A stretch of DNA of 64,000 nucleotides from Streptomyces sp. P3 (GTDB taxonomy: Bacteria > Actinomycetota > Actinomycetes > Streptomycetales > Streptomycetaceae), in contig JAFEKX020000001.1 in the NCBI GenBank assembly GCA_016893485.2, forward strand, positions 1,178,001 to 1,242,000, read 5' to 3'. Below, piece by piece: positions 8,668 to 17,978 of the stretch (the stretch's first letter is position 1; every line of letters starts with the position of its first letter). The position numbers and the translations under genes are program-made. The notes under the pieces are model-generated. The model was not told the origin of the DNA. It saw nothing but the letters and a program-made list of their open reading frames with translations, and made no database searches.

Positions 8668-9817
8668 CTACGCGTCGGGCACCCGACGTTCAGGCCCCGC
8701 CGCGCTCCCCGTCGCGGCGGGGCTTTCCCGTGCCTCCCTCTCCACCGGCCGGTCGGTGATGTCCAGGAAGATCTCGCCGGCCTCGGACACCGCCCGGCCG
8801 AGGGACCGCTTGATCCGCACGGAGACCTCCTCGACCCGCTCGCTGTCCATGCCGGGGACGAGGTCGATACGGGCGGCGACCATCGTCGAGTCCAGGCCCA
8901 TCCGCATCGTGAACAGCGCCTCCACGCTGTCGATCTCGGGCTCGGCGGCCAGCAACTCCCGGATCCTGTCGCTCAGTTCGGGGTCGACGGCCTCGCCGAT
9001 GAGCTGGTCGCGGGCGTCGCGGCCCAGCCGGTAGGCGACGTAGCCGAGGAGCAGACCGATCGCGATCGAGGCGGACGCCTCCCACACCACCTGGCCGGTG
9101 ATCATGTGCAGCGCCATACCGATGATGGCGAGGGTCACGCCGAGCACGGCGGTTCCGTCCTCGGCGACGACGGTCCGCAGCGCGGGTCGCGCAGCGCCTC
9201 CATGCCGCCGCCCTGGGCACGCACCTGGAGCAGGGCCCGCAGCAGGGAGATCCTCCACGATCAGGGACACGGCGAGCACGACCAGGCCCACGATGTACCC
9301 CGTGGACGTCTCCTCGGCGCCGTTGCGCAGGGCCTCGACGCCCTGGAAGACGGAGAAGCAGGCGCCCATCACGAAGATTCCCCACGGCCGCGAGCAGCGA
9401 CCAGAAGAACCGCTCCTTGCCGTACCCGAAGGGATGCCGGTCGTCGGCGGGGCGGCGGCTGCGGCGCAGGGCCGCGAGGAGGAAGACCTCGTTGAGGCTG
9501 TCTGCCACGGAGTGCGCGGCCTCGGAGAGCAGCGCGGGCGACCCGGCGATCAGCCCGCCGACGGCCTTGGCTGCGGCGATCACCAGGTTGGCGGCGAGCG
9601 CGACGAGGACGGTGATCCGGGTCTTGCGGTCCGCGGCACCGTCGGACTCCTGGTCCGCCGGGTCGTCGGAGTCCTGGTCCGTCACGCCGTCGGACTCCTG
9701 GTCCCTCGCGCCGTCGGATTCCCGACCCGCCGCGCCGACGGACTCCCGGTCCGTAACTTCGTCGGTTTCGTGATCCTTTTTGCGGTCAGACTCTTGGTCG
9801 GCAGGTGCGTCGCTCAT
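8668..9817 (-). CDS. Cation diffusion facilitator (CDF) metal transporter with acidic repeat N-terminus (frameshifted)
   Basis: A CDF-type divalent-metal/proton antiporter of the inner membrane. TM1-2 (TVLVALAANLVIAAAKAVGG, LLSEAAHSVADSLNEVFLLA) supply the HxxxD metal site. TM4-5 carry an E-D-G pair (VVAEDGTAVLGV) as in the SLC30A9-like branch. The cytoplasmic C-terminal domain (EPEIDSVEALFTMRMGLDST) follows. Three frame changes (near 9380, 9248 and 9186) interrupt it. The first 65 residues before TM1 are an unusual Asp/Ser/Glu-rich tail built from imperfect copies of DQESDG, possibly a metal-binding or disordered segment. Confidence 0.85.
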
Positions 9818-9922
9818 CTTCGCCGACTGCCCCTGAAGGTGCTGCTCACACCCTCTACCGAAGGCCCGGTTTCGGTGACACCGTCGGGGTGCCGGTCCGC
9901 TCGTCCACAGAAGGAGATCCCC

Positions 9923-10225
9923 GTGGCCAAGACCAAGAAGCAGAAACTCCCCCTCGTCTACAAGCCCGTCGGCATCGTCCTGGGCCTGCTGAGCGGCGCT
10001 CTCGCGGGGCGTGCCTTCCGCACCGCGTGGAAGGCGATACGGCACGAGGACAACGCCCCCGACGCGTTGGACCGGGACCGCGGCTGGGGCGAGATCCTGC
10101 TCGCCTCCGCGCTCCAGGGCGCCCTGTTCGCGGTGGCGCGCAGCGCGGCGGACCGCACCGGCGCGAAGGCGATCGAGCGCTCGACCGGGATCTGGCCGGC
10201 GAAGGACAACAGCGGCCGGGAGTGA
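9923..10225 (+). CDS. DUF4235 family membrane protein
   Basis: An intact 100-residue protein matching the actinobacterial DUF4235 family. After a basic start (KTKKQKLPLVYKPVG) comes a hydrophobic segment GIVLGLLSGALAGRAFRTAW, and a second amphipathic or membrane stretch ILLASALQGALFAVARSAAD follows. The function is unknown; the layout suggests a small membrane-associated protein. The GTG at 9923 is fixed by AAGGAGA (9911-9917), six bases upstream. Confidence 0.85.
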   Translation: MAKTKKQKLPLVYKPVGIVLGLLSGALAGRAFRTAWKAIRHEDNAPDALDRDRGWGEILLASALQGALFAVARSAADRTGAKAIERSTGIWPAKDNSGRE

Positions 10226-10250
10226 GCCGGCCGCCCGGGAGCGCGCCCGC

Positions 10251-10643
10251 TCAGAGCTGATCGGCGGCCGTGGACGGCACCGGGCGGAGGGTGAAGGTGT
10301 GACCGGCCGGGTCCGCGTAGACGCGCTCCTCGTGCGGGCCCGGCATGTCCTTGGTCTCCACCGGGCGTCCGCCGAGGCCGACTATCCGGCGCTCGGCCTC
10401 GTCCAGGTCCTCCACCAGGAAGTCCAGGTGGATCTGCTGGTTGTTCTCGGAGCGCGGCCACAGCGGCGGGGTGGCGCTCAGGTCCCGGCGGAACGCGAGC
10501 CGCGTCCCGTCGGCGCCCCGGATCTCCACCTGGTCCAGGCTGATGTCGGTCTGCTCGCCGTCCAGCAACTCCGTGTAGAACACGGCGAGTTTCTCCGGAT
10601 CGACCGCGTCGAGCACCAAGAAGCTCGCATTCACCAGTGCCAT
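10251..10643 (-). CDS. VOC/glyoxalase-like domain protein
   Basis: An intact 130-residue protein of the vicinal-oxygen-chelate superfamily. Two beta-alpha-beta modules are visible: FLVLDAVDPEKLAVFYTELL and IHLDFLVEDLDEAERRIVGL. A His near the start of module two and a Tyr/Asp at VYADPAGHTFTLRPV are in the usual metal-ligand positions. Such proteins include dioxygenases, isomerases and antibiotic-binding resistance proteins, so no reaction is assigned. The ATG at 10643 has GGAGG upstream. Confidence 0.85.
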   Translation of the reverse strand: MALVNASFLVLDAVDPEKLAVFYTELLDGEQTDISLDQVEIRGADGTRLAFRRDLSATPPLWPRSENNQQIHLDFLVEDLDEAERRIVGLGGRPVETKDMPGPHEERVYADPAGHTFTLRPVPSTAADQL

Positions 10644-10797
10644 TGTGTTCCTCCGAGGATTGGGGCGCGCAAGGGCCGATTCCGGTTGCGACGCACCCAA
10701 CGGATATCCCGCTTCGGCGAGTTGATGCCGAGAACCGGAGTCGATCAACGAACGTGCAACCACCGCGCGGCCGGTCCGGTTCGGCTGTGACGCGAGA

Positions 10798-10935
10798 TGC
10801 AAGAGTGGGACCGGCGCGGACGCCGAGTTCGGCACCTACGGCGAGCGCCCCACGGGCTGGTGGATCACCGACGGCACGACGCCCGCGAACAAGGCGACGT
10901 TCACGACGACGGACTTCGCCCCGCGCTCCTCGTAG
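10798..10935 (+). pseudogene. C-terminal gene fragment of unknown family
   Basis: In the 300 bases between the VOC and PPOX genes one plus-strand frame shows strong codon bias and natural-looking protein: GADAEFGTYGERPTGWWITD, then GTTPANKATFTTTDFAPRSS ending at TAG 10933-10935. It abuts the PPOX stop 10 bases away. There is no start, and the frame degenerates upstream of 10798. It looks like the tail of a deleted gene, possibly a secreted enzyme judging from the Thr/Gly/Trp-rich composition, but I do not recognise the family. Confidence 0.4.
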
Positions 10936-10944
10936 TACGCGGGA

Positions 10945-11411
10945 TCAGTCGGCCGCCGGCAGCCACTCCCCGTCGCGCATCAGGTCCCGCCCCTTCAGCT
11001 CGTTCGCCTCGCGCCAGGCCTGGACGCGCTGCGGGAGGATCCTGAAGTACAGGTAGGGCGTGGCGAGTTGGCGCGGATCGAAGCCGGTCTTCGCGGCGAA
11101 GATCTCCGCGTCCTCCTCGGGCAGATCGGCCGCCGTCAGCGTTTCGACGGTGCCCTCGATCAGGACGACGTCCCGGGTGGGTCCGACGGCGAGCCGGGCG
11201 ACGCCGGTCGAGACGAGGTTGCGGCCCGTGGGGCTCGCGGCCGGGGTCGCGAACAGCAGGGTCGTGCCGTCCCACACGAACGACAGCGGTACGAGATAGG
11301 GCGCTCCCCGTGCTCCCCTGCGGTGGCGACCCAGGCGTCCTCGTCGTCCTCCAGCCGACGGAGCGTGTCCTGCTTGCGCTGCTTCGCGGTGCGTGCGGGC
11401 TCTGGTGTCAT
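10945..11411 (-). CDS. Pyridoxamine 5'-phosphate oxidase-like (FMN/F420-binding split barrel) protein (one frameshift)
   Basis: About 154 residues. After a basic N-terminus (TAKQRKQDTLRRLEDDEDAW) come APYLVPLSFVWDGTTLLFAT, RNLVSTGVARLAVGPTRDVV and a C-terminal helix region PYLYFRILPQRVQAWREANE, the pattern of PPOX-class flavin or F420 binders. The frame breaks near 11303, where a single missing base separates GEHG from APYLVPL. The gene lies 4 bases after a TetR stop on the same strand, so it is probably the second gene of that regulator's operon. Confidence 0.8.
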
Positions 11412-11415
11412 GGCC

Positions 11416-12147
11416 TCAGTCTGCCGCCGGGTCCCCCGCCGACGCACGGATCTCGGCGAGGCGTGCCGCCGCCGCGCCGAGCAGCAGATCGAGGGCGGCC
11501 GGGTAGGAGCTGTGGCGCATGGTGGCCACGAGATGCCGGGACGTCGCCGCGATGTGCGGGTGCGTGTCGGCGGGCAGCCGCGCGTAGGTCGCCTGCCATA
11601 CGGCCGCCTCCGCCTCGCGGGCCGGTTTCGGCAGCGCCGTGTTCGCGGAGTCCAGGGCGCCGAAGGCGAGGGCCTGGTCGACGTAGGCGTGGTAGATCCG
11701 CACCGCCTCGACGTCGGGGAACCCGGCCCCGCGCAGCACCCCGAGGATCGTCTCCACGGCCTGGATCTCGTAGACCCGACCGGTCACCCGGTAGGAGCTG
11801 AGCACCGCGGCCCGGGGTGCGCGAGCGCCCCCGCGTGCACACGCAGGCCCAGTTCCCGCAGGTCGGCGCGCCAGTCGCCGGTGGGCCGCCAGGTGCGCAG
11901 CGTCCGGCCGATCAGTTCGTCGGCGACGGCGAGCATCAGGTCGTCGGTGTGCCGGAAGTAGCGGTACAGGGAACTGGGATCGGCGCCGAGGGCGCGCCCC
12001 GAGCCGCCGTACGGACAGTGCCTCGGTCCCGTGCTCCTCGATGAGCCTGAGGGCGGTCCCGACGATCAGTTCCTCGGACAGGACGACGCCCTGCTTGGTG
12101 GGGCGCCTGCGCTGCCGGGCGGCGGCCGGGACGACTCGCTCGCTCAT
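11416..12147 (-). CDS. TetR family regulator (two compensating frameshifts)
   Basis: About 243 residues, of the larger TetR class with a TetR_C-type ligand domain. The HTH begins LSEELIVGTALRLIEEHGTE and continues in another frame as LGADPSSLYRYFRHTDDLML. Codons between about 11998 and 11815 are read one base off, then the frame returns to YEIQAVETILGVLRGAGFPD. The ATG at 12147 is preceded by AGGAGG. The gene is divergent from the APC permease gene and is its likely regulator. The 130-base spacer includes a small palindrome CAAC-ACC-GTTG. Confidence 0.8.
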   Translation of the reverse strand: MSERVVPAAARQRRRPTKQGVVLSEELIVGTALRLIEEHGTEALSVRRLGARPRRRSQFPVPLLPAHRRPDARRRRRTDRPDAAHLAAHRRLARRPAGTGPACARGGARAPRAAVLSSYRVTGRVYEIQAVETILGVLRGAGFPDVEAVRIYHAYVDQALAFGALDSANTALPKPAREAEAAVWQATYARLPADTHPHIAATSRHLVATMRHSSYPAALDLLLGAAAARLAEIRASAGDPAAD

Positions 12148-12278
12148 ACGGCACCTCCTCGATGGTCCGTCCGGGTGTCCGCACCTTACGACAACACCGT
12201 TGACCTGTTAAGTGCGCGGGCAGTTTCATGTGCGTTCACCGGGGCCGTCCGGGCCCCGGTGCGAGCGGAGAGCACGCC

Positions 12279-13768
12279 ATGAACGACACGCCACCCCCGT
12301 CGGGGCCCGCACTGCGCAAGTCCCTCGGTCTGCTGGACGGCGTGGCCATCGCCGCGTCCAGCACGGCCGCGACCACCAGCATCGGCATCGGTCTGGGCGT
12401 GACCGCCGGGGTGGTCGGGCTGCATCTGCCGGCCATCATGCTGCTCGCGTTCCTGCCGATCCTGGGCATCGCGGGCGCCTACTCCCGGCTCAACCGCGTC
12501 GAGCCGAACGCGGGCAACGGCTATGTGTGGGTGGGCCGTTCACTCACCCCGTGGCTGGGCTTCCTGGTCGGCTGGGTGAACATCGTCGCCACGATCGCGT
12601 TCCTCGCCTACACCACGGCGGTCACCGGCTCGGCGATGATCCAGCTCGCCGGCGAGGCCGGAGTGCACCGGGCCGCCGGCCTCACCCTCGACCCGGACTC
12701 GACGGCCCAGACGACGGCCATAGGCATCCTGGTCCTCGTCGCCGTCACCCTCACCGCCGTGACCGGCGTCCGCACCGCCGCCCGCCTCCAGACCGGCCTG
12801 CTGATCTTCGAGTACGTCGTCCTCCTCGGTTTCTGCGCCTACGGCATCGTCACCGGCCCGCACGCCTTCAGCCTCAGCTGGTTCGACCCGTTCGCGATTC
12901 CCTCGGCGTCGGCGCTCGCGCAGGGCCTGCTGCTGTCGGTGTTCTGCTACTGGGGATTCGAGGCCGCGTTCACCGTGAACGAGGAGATACGCGACCCACG
13001 CGACGCGTCCCGGGCAGGACTCATCACCCTCGTGACGATGCTGGGCCTGTTCCTGCTCGGCTCGATCGCCTTCCAACGGGTTCTGTCCGAGGACGAGTTG
13101 GCGGGCCACGGCGCCCAGGGCCTGGCCTACTTCGGCGACCGCCTCGCCTCCCAGCCTCTGGCCGCACTCCCCCTGGTCGCCCTGATGTTCTCGGCGGTCG
13201 CCTCCCTCCAGGCCGGTGTCATCCCCACCGCCCGGGGCATGTTCGCGATGAGCCGCGACCGCACCCTGGGCCCGGTCTGGGGCAAGGTCAGCGCCCGCTA
13301 CGGCACTCCGGCCCTCGGCACCCTCCTGATCGGCGCGCTGGCGACGGCAGTCGCCGCGCTGGCGCTGGTGATCCCCCGCCTGGCCGACATGATCATGGCC
13401 ACGGTGAACGCGGTGGGAATCGTCGTCGCCCTCTCCTACGCCCTCACCGCGCTGGCCGCCGCCGTCCGCTTCCGCTCGCTCCTCACGGAGGACTGGCGGC
13501 AGGGAATCCGCGCGGTCGTGCTGCCCACGCTGAGCGCCATCTCCCTGCTGGCGCTGGGCGGTTACCTCGGCTGGTCCTTCTACACCTCCACCGACCACCT
13601 CGAAGTCAGCGCGGACAACGGCTGGTTCCTGCTGCTCACCCCGCTGGCCATGATCGCGTCCGGCTTCCTGGCCGCCGCGTGGGCGAAGTGGGTGCGCAGA
13701 TCCCCTACTTCCACTCCGGCCGAGGCACCGACGCCGACGCACCGCAGCTCCTCGCCACCTCCCGCTGA
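12279..13768 (+). CDS. APC superfamily amino acid permease (frameshift near C-terminus)
   Basis: An integral membrane transporter of about 495 residues with 12 predicted helices. The first helix motif is SLGLLDGVAIAASSTAATTS, and the APC signature region is LLSVFCYWGFEAAFTVNEEI. The remaining hydrophobic segments are regularly spaced up to LLLTPLAMIASGFLAAAWAK. The current frame runs on without a stop into the amidohydrolase, but one missing C near 13705 explains this: restored, the end reads RSPYFHSGRGTDADAPQLLA and stops at TGA 13766-13768. It is paired with the amidohydrolase, so it probably imports the amide or amine substrate. Confidence 0.9.
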
Positions 13769-13787
13769 CCCCGCAAGGATACGAACC

Positions 13788-15417
13788 ATGCACGCAGACC
13801 TCCTCTTCACCAACGGCCCCGTCCTCACCCCCGAGGGCCGCACCGCCACCGCAGTGGCCGTCACCGGCGACCGGATCACAGTCGTGGGCCATGCCGAGGT
13901 GCGCGACCTCGCCGGGCCGGACACCCAAGTCGTCGATCTGGCCGGGCGGTTGCTGCTGCCCGGGTTCCAGGACGCGCATGTGCACCCGGTGCCGGCGGGA
14001 CTGGAGCTGACCCAGTGCGATCTGACCCGGGCCAAGACGGCCGAGGACACGATCGCCGCCGTACGGGCCTACGCCGACGCGCATCCCGAGCGGGAGTGGA
14101 TCACCGGGGGCGGATGGTCGATGGAGGCGTTCGAAGGGGCACACCCACCAAGGAGTTGCTGGACTCGGTCGTACCGGACCGCCCGGTGTATCTGCCCAAC
14201 CGGGACCATCACGGCGCGTGGGTCAACAGCCGGGCTCTTCAACTCGCGGGCATCACACGGGACATGCCCGACCCGGCGGACGGACGCATCGAGCGGGACG
14301 CGTCGGGCGAACCGGCCGGGACGCTCCAGGAAGGGGCGATGCAGCTGGTCGGACGCCTGACGCCACCAGCCACTCAGGCCGACCGGCTCGCCGCGCTGCT
14401 GCACGCCCAGCGGCATCTGCACGCGCTCGGCATCACGGCCTGGCAGGACGCGCTGGTCGGGGAGTTCCTGGGGATGGACGATCCCTCGGACGCGTATCTC
14501 GCCGCAGCCCGGGACGGTTCGCTCACCGCGCGGGTCGTCGGCGCACTGTGGTGGGACCGGGAGCGTGGCGCCGAGCAGATCCCCGAACTCGTCGAGCGGC
14601 GGGCCCGGTTGAGCCACGGCCGGTTCAGCGCGAGCAGTGTGAAGCTGATGCTGGACGGGGTCGCCGAGACCGGTACGGCCGCCCTGCTCGACCCCTACCT
14701 CGACAAGTGCGGCTGCGCCACGGCCAATCGGGGCACCAGCTTCATCGACCCGAAGCAACTCCCCGCCTACGTGGCCGAGTTGGACGCGCTCGGTTTCCAG
14801 TGCCACTTCCACGCACTGGGCGACCGGGCCGTACGGGACGCCCTGGACGCGGTGGAGGCGGCGCGGGCCGCGAACGGACCGAGCGACACCCGACCGCATC
14901 TCGCGCACCTCCAGGTGGCGCATCCCGACGACGTGGAGCGGTTCGCGCGGCTCGGCGCGGTGGCGAACATCCAGCCGCTGTGGGCCGCGCACGAACCACA
15001 GATGGACGAGCTGACGATTCCGTTCCTCGGTCCCGAACGGGCCCTGTGGCAGTACCCGTTCGCGTCACTACTGCGCTCCGGCGCGAGGCTCGCGGCGGGC
15101 AGCGACTGGCCAGTGAGCAGCCCCGATCCGTTGCAGGGCATCCATGTCGCGGTCAACCGGGTCGAACCGGGGGCGATGGCCCGGTGTTCCTGCCGGGCGA
15201 GCGACTCGACCTCGCGGCGGCGCTCACGGCGTACACGGCGGGTTCGGCGTACGCGAACCATCTGGACGACACCGGGCGCATCACGGCAGGGGCGTTGGCG
15301 GATCTGGTGGTCCTGGACCGCGACCCGTTCGCCGCTCCGCCGGAGGAGATCGGCGAGACGCGGGTAGCGCTTACCTACGTGGGCGGCAAGGAAGTGTACG
15401 CAGCTCAGGAGGTATGA
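13788..15417 (+). CDS. Amidohydrolase, YtcJ-like metal-dependent hydrolase (two frameshifts)
   Basis: About 543 residues of the amidohydrolase superfamily, YtcJ/N-substituted-formamide-deformylase branch. Metal ligands are visible in FQDAHVHPVP, CHFHALGDRAV, HLAHLQVAHP and AGSDWPVSSPDP. Frame changes occur near 14145 (GAHP to TKELLDSV) and near 15178 (EPGAMA to GPVFLPGERL). The C-terminal ITAGALADLVVLDRDPF is the usual beta-sandwich closure. The ATG at 13788 follows AAGGA and lies 19 bases after the permease stop, so the two are co-transcribed in an uptake-and-hydrolysis module. Confidence 0.9.
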
Positions 15418-15525
15418 GCAGTAACGGGGATCACGATCGGGGCGCGGCGTAGATCATCTAGGCTCTGGGCAGTCTCGTACCGCTTCTGGGGCCAACTCGC
15501 GCACCACGAGGCGTAGTTCGAGGGC

Positions 15526-15550
15526 GCGGGCGGTCGAACGGACCGCCCGC
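15526..15550 (+). terminator. Stem-loop between amidohydrolase and terpene synthase
   Basis: A perfect 10-bp stem GCGGGCGGTC/GACCGCCCGC with loop GAACG and no T tract, as is common for Streptomyces terminators. It lies 108 bases after the amidohydrolase stop and 42 bases before the terpene synthase start. It could instead sit in the leader of the latter. Confidence 0.55.
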
Positions 15551-15592
15551 TCGCAGGGGGACTCAGTGTTCCGTCTCCCGAAAGGAAAGCGC

Positions 15593-16622
15593 ATGCCTCA
15601 GGACGTCACCTTCGACCTCCCCTTCGACACCCCCGTCAGCGATCACCTGAGTACGCCCGGGCGCGCCATCTGCGCTGGATCTGGGACATGGGCCTGGTGC
15701 GCAGCCAGGCCGGGTTCGAGGAGTACCGGTCGTGGGATCTTCCGCAGGCCGCGGCCCGCACCTACCCGCACGCGTCGCCCGCCGACATGGTCGTCCTGAT
15801 GAACTGGTTCTCCCTGGCGTTCCTCTTCGACGACCAGTTCGACGCGAGCCGGCCGGACCGCGCCGACCGCGTACTCGAGGTGGCGCGGGAGCTGATCGTC
15901 ACGCCGTTGCGCCCGACGGGCAGCAGGCCCCGGGTGGTCTGTCCGATCACCGTGGCCTGGGCGCAGGTGTGGGACCAGCTTTCGGATGGCATGTCCCTGA
16001 CCTGGCGGACCCGGTTCGCCGCGTCCTGGGGCCGGTTCCTGGTGGCGCACTGCGAGGAGGTCGACCTCGCGGCCCGGGGCATCGCGGGCACGCTGGACCT
16101 CGCGGAGTACACGGCGTTCCGGCGCCGCACGGTGGGCATCCACCACAGCATCGACGCCGGCGAACGCAGCCGGGGCTTCGAGGTCCCGGCCCAGGTGCAG
16201 GCCCACCCCTGATGGAGCGCATGCGTGACCTGGCCGCCGACACCATCGGCTTCATGAACGACATCCACTCCTTCGAGCGCGAAACGCGCCGAGGAGACGG
16301 CCACAACCTGATAGCCGTGCTCCACCGGGAGCGCGGCCTGTCCTGGGAGGCAGCGGCCGACGAGGCCTACCGCATGACGAACGCCCGCCTCACCGAGTAC
16401 CTGGACCTGGAGGCCCAAGTCCCGCAGATGTGCGACGAGTTGAGCCTCACCCAGGACGAGCGCGTCCGGGTCCGCCAGGGCGTGGAGGCCATCCAGCACT
16501 GGATCAACGGCAACTACGAGTGGGCGCTGGTCTCAGGCAGGTACACGGCAGGAAAAGAAGGCCCGGCGGTCACAGCGGAACTGGCGGGCAAGGGTTCAGT
16601 CGACGACTTGTTGGCGGTCTGA
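15593..16622 (+). CDS. Class I terpene synthase (sesquiterpene cyclase type; two frameshifts)
   Basis: About 343 residues. Catalytic landmarks are complete: the aspartate-rich FLFDDQFDAS (about residue 80), the RRRTVGIHHS effector region, the NSE triad NDIHSFERE (about residue 220) and the C-terminal SGRY pair. It would ionise a prenyl diphosphate, probably farnesyl diphosphate, with Mg2+ and cyclise it; the product cannot be predicted. Single missing bases near 15648 (SDHL to EYARARHLRW) and 16209 (AHP to LMERMRD) break the frame. It is convergent with a conservon operon that ends in a P450, a plausible tailoring partner. Confidence 0.9.
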
Positions 16623-16630
16623 TCCAGGGC

Positions 16631-16658
16631 GGCTGCCCCGGCCAGGGGCCGGGCAGCC
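16631..16658. terminator. GC-rich terminator hairpin after terpene synthase
   Basis: Arms GGCTGCCC(C)GGCC and GGCCGGGCAGCC pair over 12 bases, with one bulged C and a 3-base loop. It starts 9 bases after the terpene synthase stop and could also serve the convergent P450 gene. Confidence 0.7.
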
Positions 16659-16666
16659 AGCCCGCC

Positions 16667-16702
16667 TTTAGGGGCGCGGGGAACTGCGCGCCCAGCCCCC
16701 AC
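16667..16702. repeat. Streptomyces intergenic REP-like element
   Basis: The stretch beginning TTTAGGGGCGCGGGGAAC and continuing TGCGCGCCCAGCCCCC is a form of the short imperfect palindrome found at many gene ends in Streptomyces genomes; I recognise it from general familiarity with those genomes. It immediately follows the terminator hairpin in the convergent gap. Only one copy is seen in this window. Confidence 0.6.
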
Positions 16703-16728
16703 TCACCCGCAGCCAGAGAACAACCGAC

Positions 16729-17978
16729 TCACACGGAAAACTCAACAGGCAGCGCATCCAATCGCGACTCCCACGTGGACGCCGTAGAAGTCAGCTCCTC
16801 CACAGCCACCCCCAACCGCAACCCCGGCAGCCGGTGCAGCAACACATCCACTCCCACCTCAAGAATCGCCTGCCCAATGCTCTGCCCCGGACACTCGTGC
16901 GGCCCCGAACTGAACGCAAGATGCGCCTGGTTGCCCTGCACGGGCTCCCCGCATCAGGCCGAACTTCAGGATCGACATTCCCCGCGGTGAGCCCGAGAAC
17001 GAGCAGGTCACCTTCCTCGATCCGATGCCCCCGAGTTCGAGATCCGCCGTGGCGAACCGCCCCGGAAGAACGGCCAACGGCGGTGTGTCCCACATGACTT
17101 CCTCCACCACGGCCGAGACGGTCAACTCCCCACTGACCAGCCCGGACAGCCGCGAGGTATCAGTCAGAATCCGCTGTAACACCCGAGCCAACAAGTTGCT
17201 GGTAGTCGTGTGCGCAGCGATCAGCACCAGCCGCAGATGCATGACGACCTCCTCCGCATCGAGCCCCGCGGGATGCTGAAGAAGCGCGGTGGTGAAGTCC
17301 GAGCCCGGCTCCGCCCGCTTGCGCTCGGCGAGCTCACCGAGGATCTCGATGATGCGGGCGTTGTGCAGCAGGGCGTCCTCCCCACCCTTGAGAACCTGCG
17401 CACTGGATTCCACGAGCCGATTCCCGTCCCCGCGGGAAGCCCCAGAATCGGGTCAGCACCAGCATCGGCAGATACTCGGCGTAGTCCGCGACCAGGTCGG
17501 CCCGGCCGGCGTCCACGAACGCGTCGATCTGCTTGTTGGCGAAGTACGTTGCATGCCGCCGCACCCCACGCCCGGACGCCGCCAGCAACCCGTCGGTCAC
17601 CGCGCCCCGCAGCCGACGATGCGGTTCTCCGTCCTGGGAGACACAGTCAGGACGCCACCCGACCATCGGCATGATCGGCGAGGTGTCCGCGACGCGCCCC
17701 TCCCGCCAGTCCCGCCAGATCCGCGCGTCCCGGGTGAACTGCCGGGGCGTGTCCAGCACCCGCCGGTTGTCGCGGTACCCGAGCACCAGCCAGGCCGGGA
17801 CATCGCCTTCGAGCAACACCGGTGCCACGGAGCCGTGTTCCTCGCGCAGCCGCTCGTAGATGCCGCGCGGATCGGTCGCCGCCTCCGGGCCGTAGAGCCG
17901 GGTGAGGCCGTCGCCCGTGCCGTGCGCGACGGGGCAGCCGCGCGGGGCGTCCGGGTCGTTCACAGCCTGCTCGGTCAT
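16729..17978 (-). CDS. Conservon-associated cytochrome P450, CYP157-like, lacking the ExxR arginine (frameshifted)
   Basis: About 415 residues. N-terminal PRGCPVAHGTGDGLTRLYGP and RDARIWRDWREGRVAD lead to the I-helix LVLIAAHTTTSNLLARVL. The position of the ExxR motif reads EEVMW, with Trp for the invariant Arg, as described for CYP157 enzymes. The haem loop is FSSGPHECPGQSIGQ with the axial Cys. Frame changes occur near 17435, 17000 and 16945. The ATG at 17978 overlaps the cvnD stop (ATGA), making it the fifth gene of the conservon. No ferredoxin gene is adjacent. Confidence 0.88.

Noticed and set aside
9640..9800. Repeats of about 18-27 bp that could suggest a CRISPR-like or VNTR array
   Set aside because: The units are in frame within the CDF transporter N-terminus, imperfect, and have no unique spacers; they are coding repeats.
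12279..14360. A single long reading frame joining the APC permease to the amidohydrolase, suggesting a transporter-enzyme fusion
   Set aside because: Restoring one C near 13705 gives a natural permease C-terminus with a stop at 13768, and the amidohydrolase has its own ribosome binding site and ATG at 13788.
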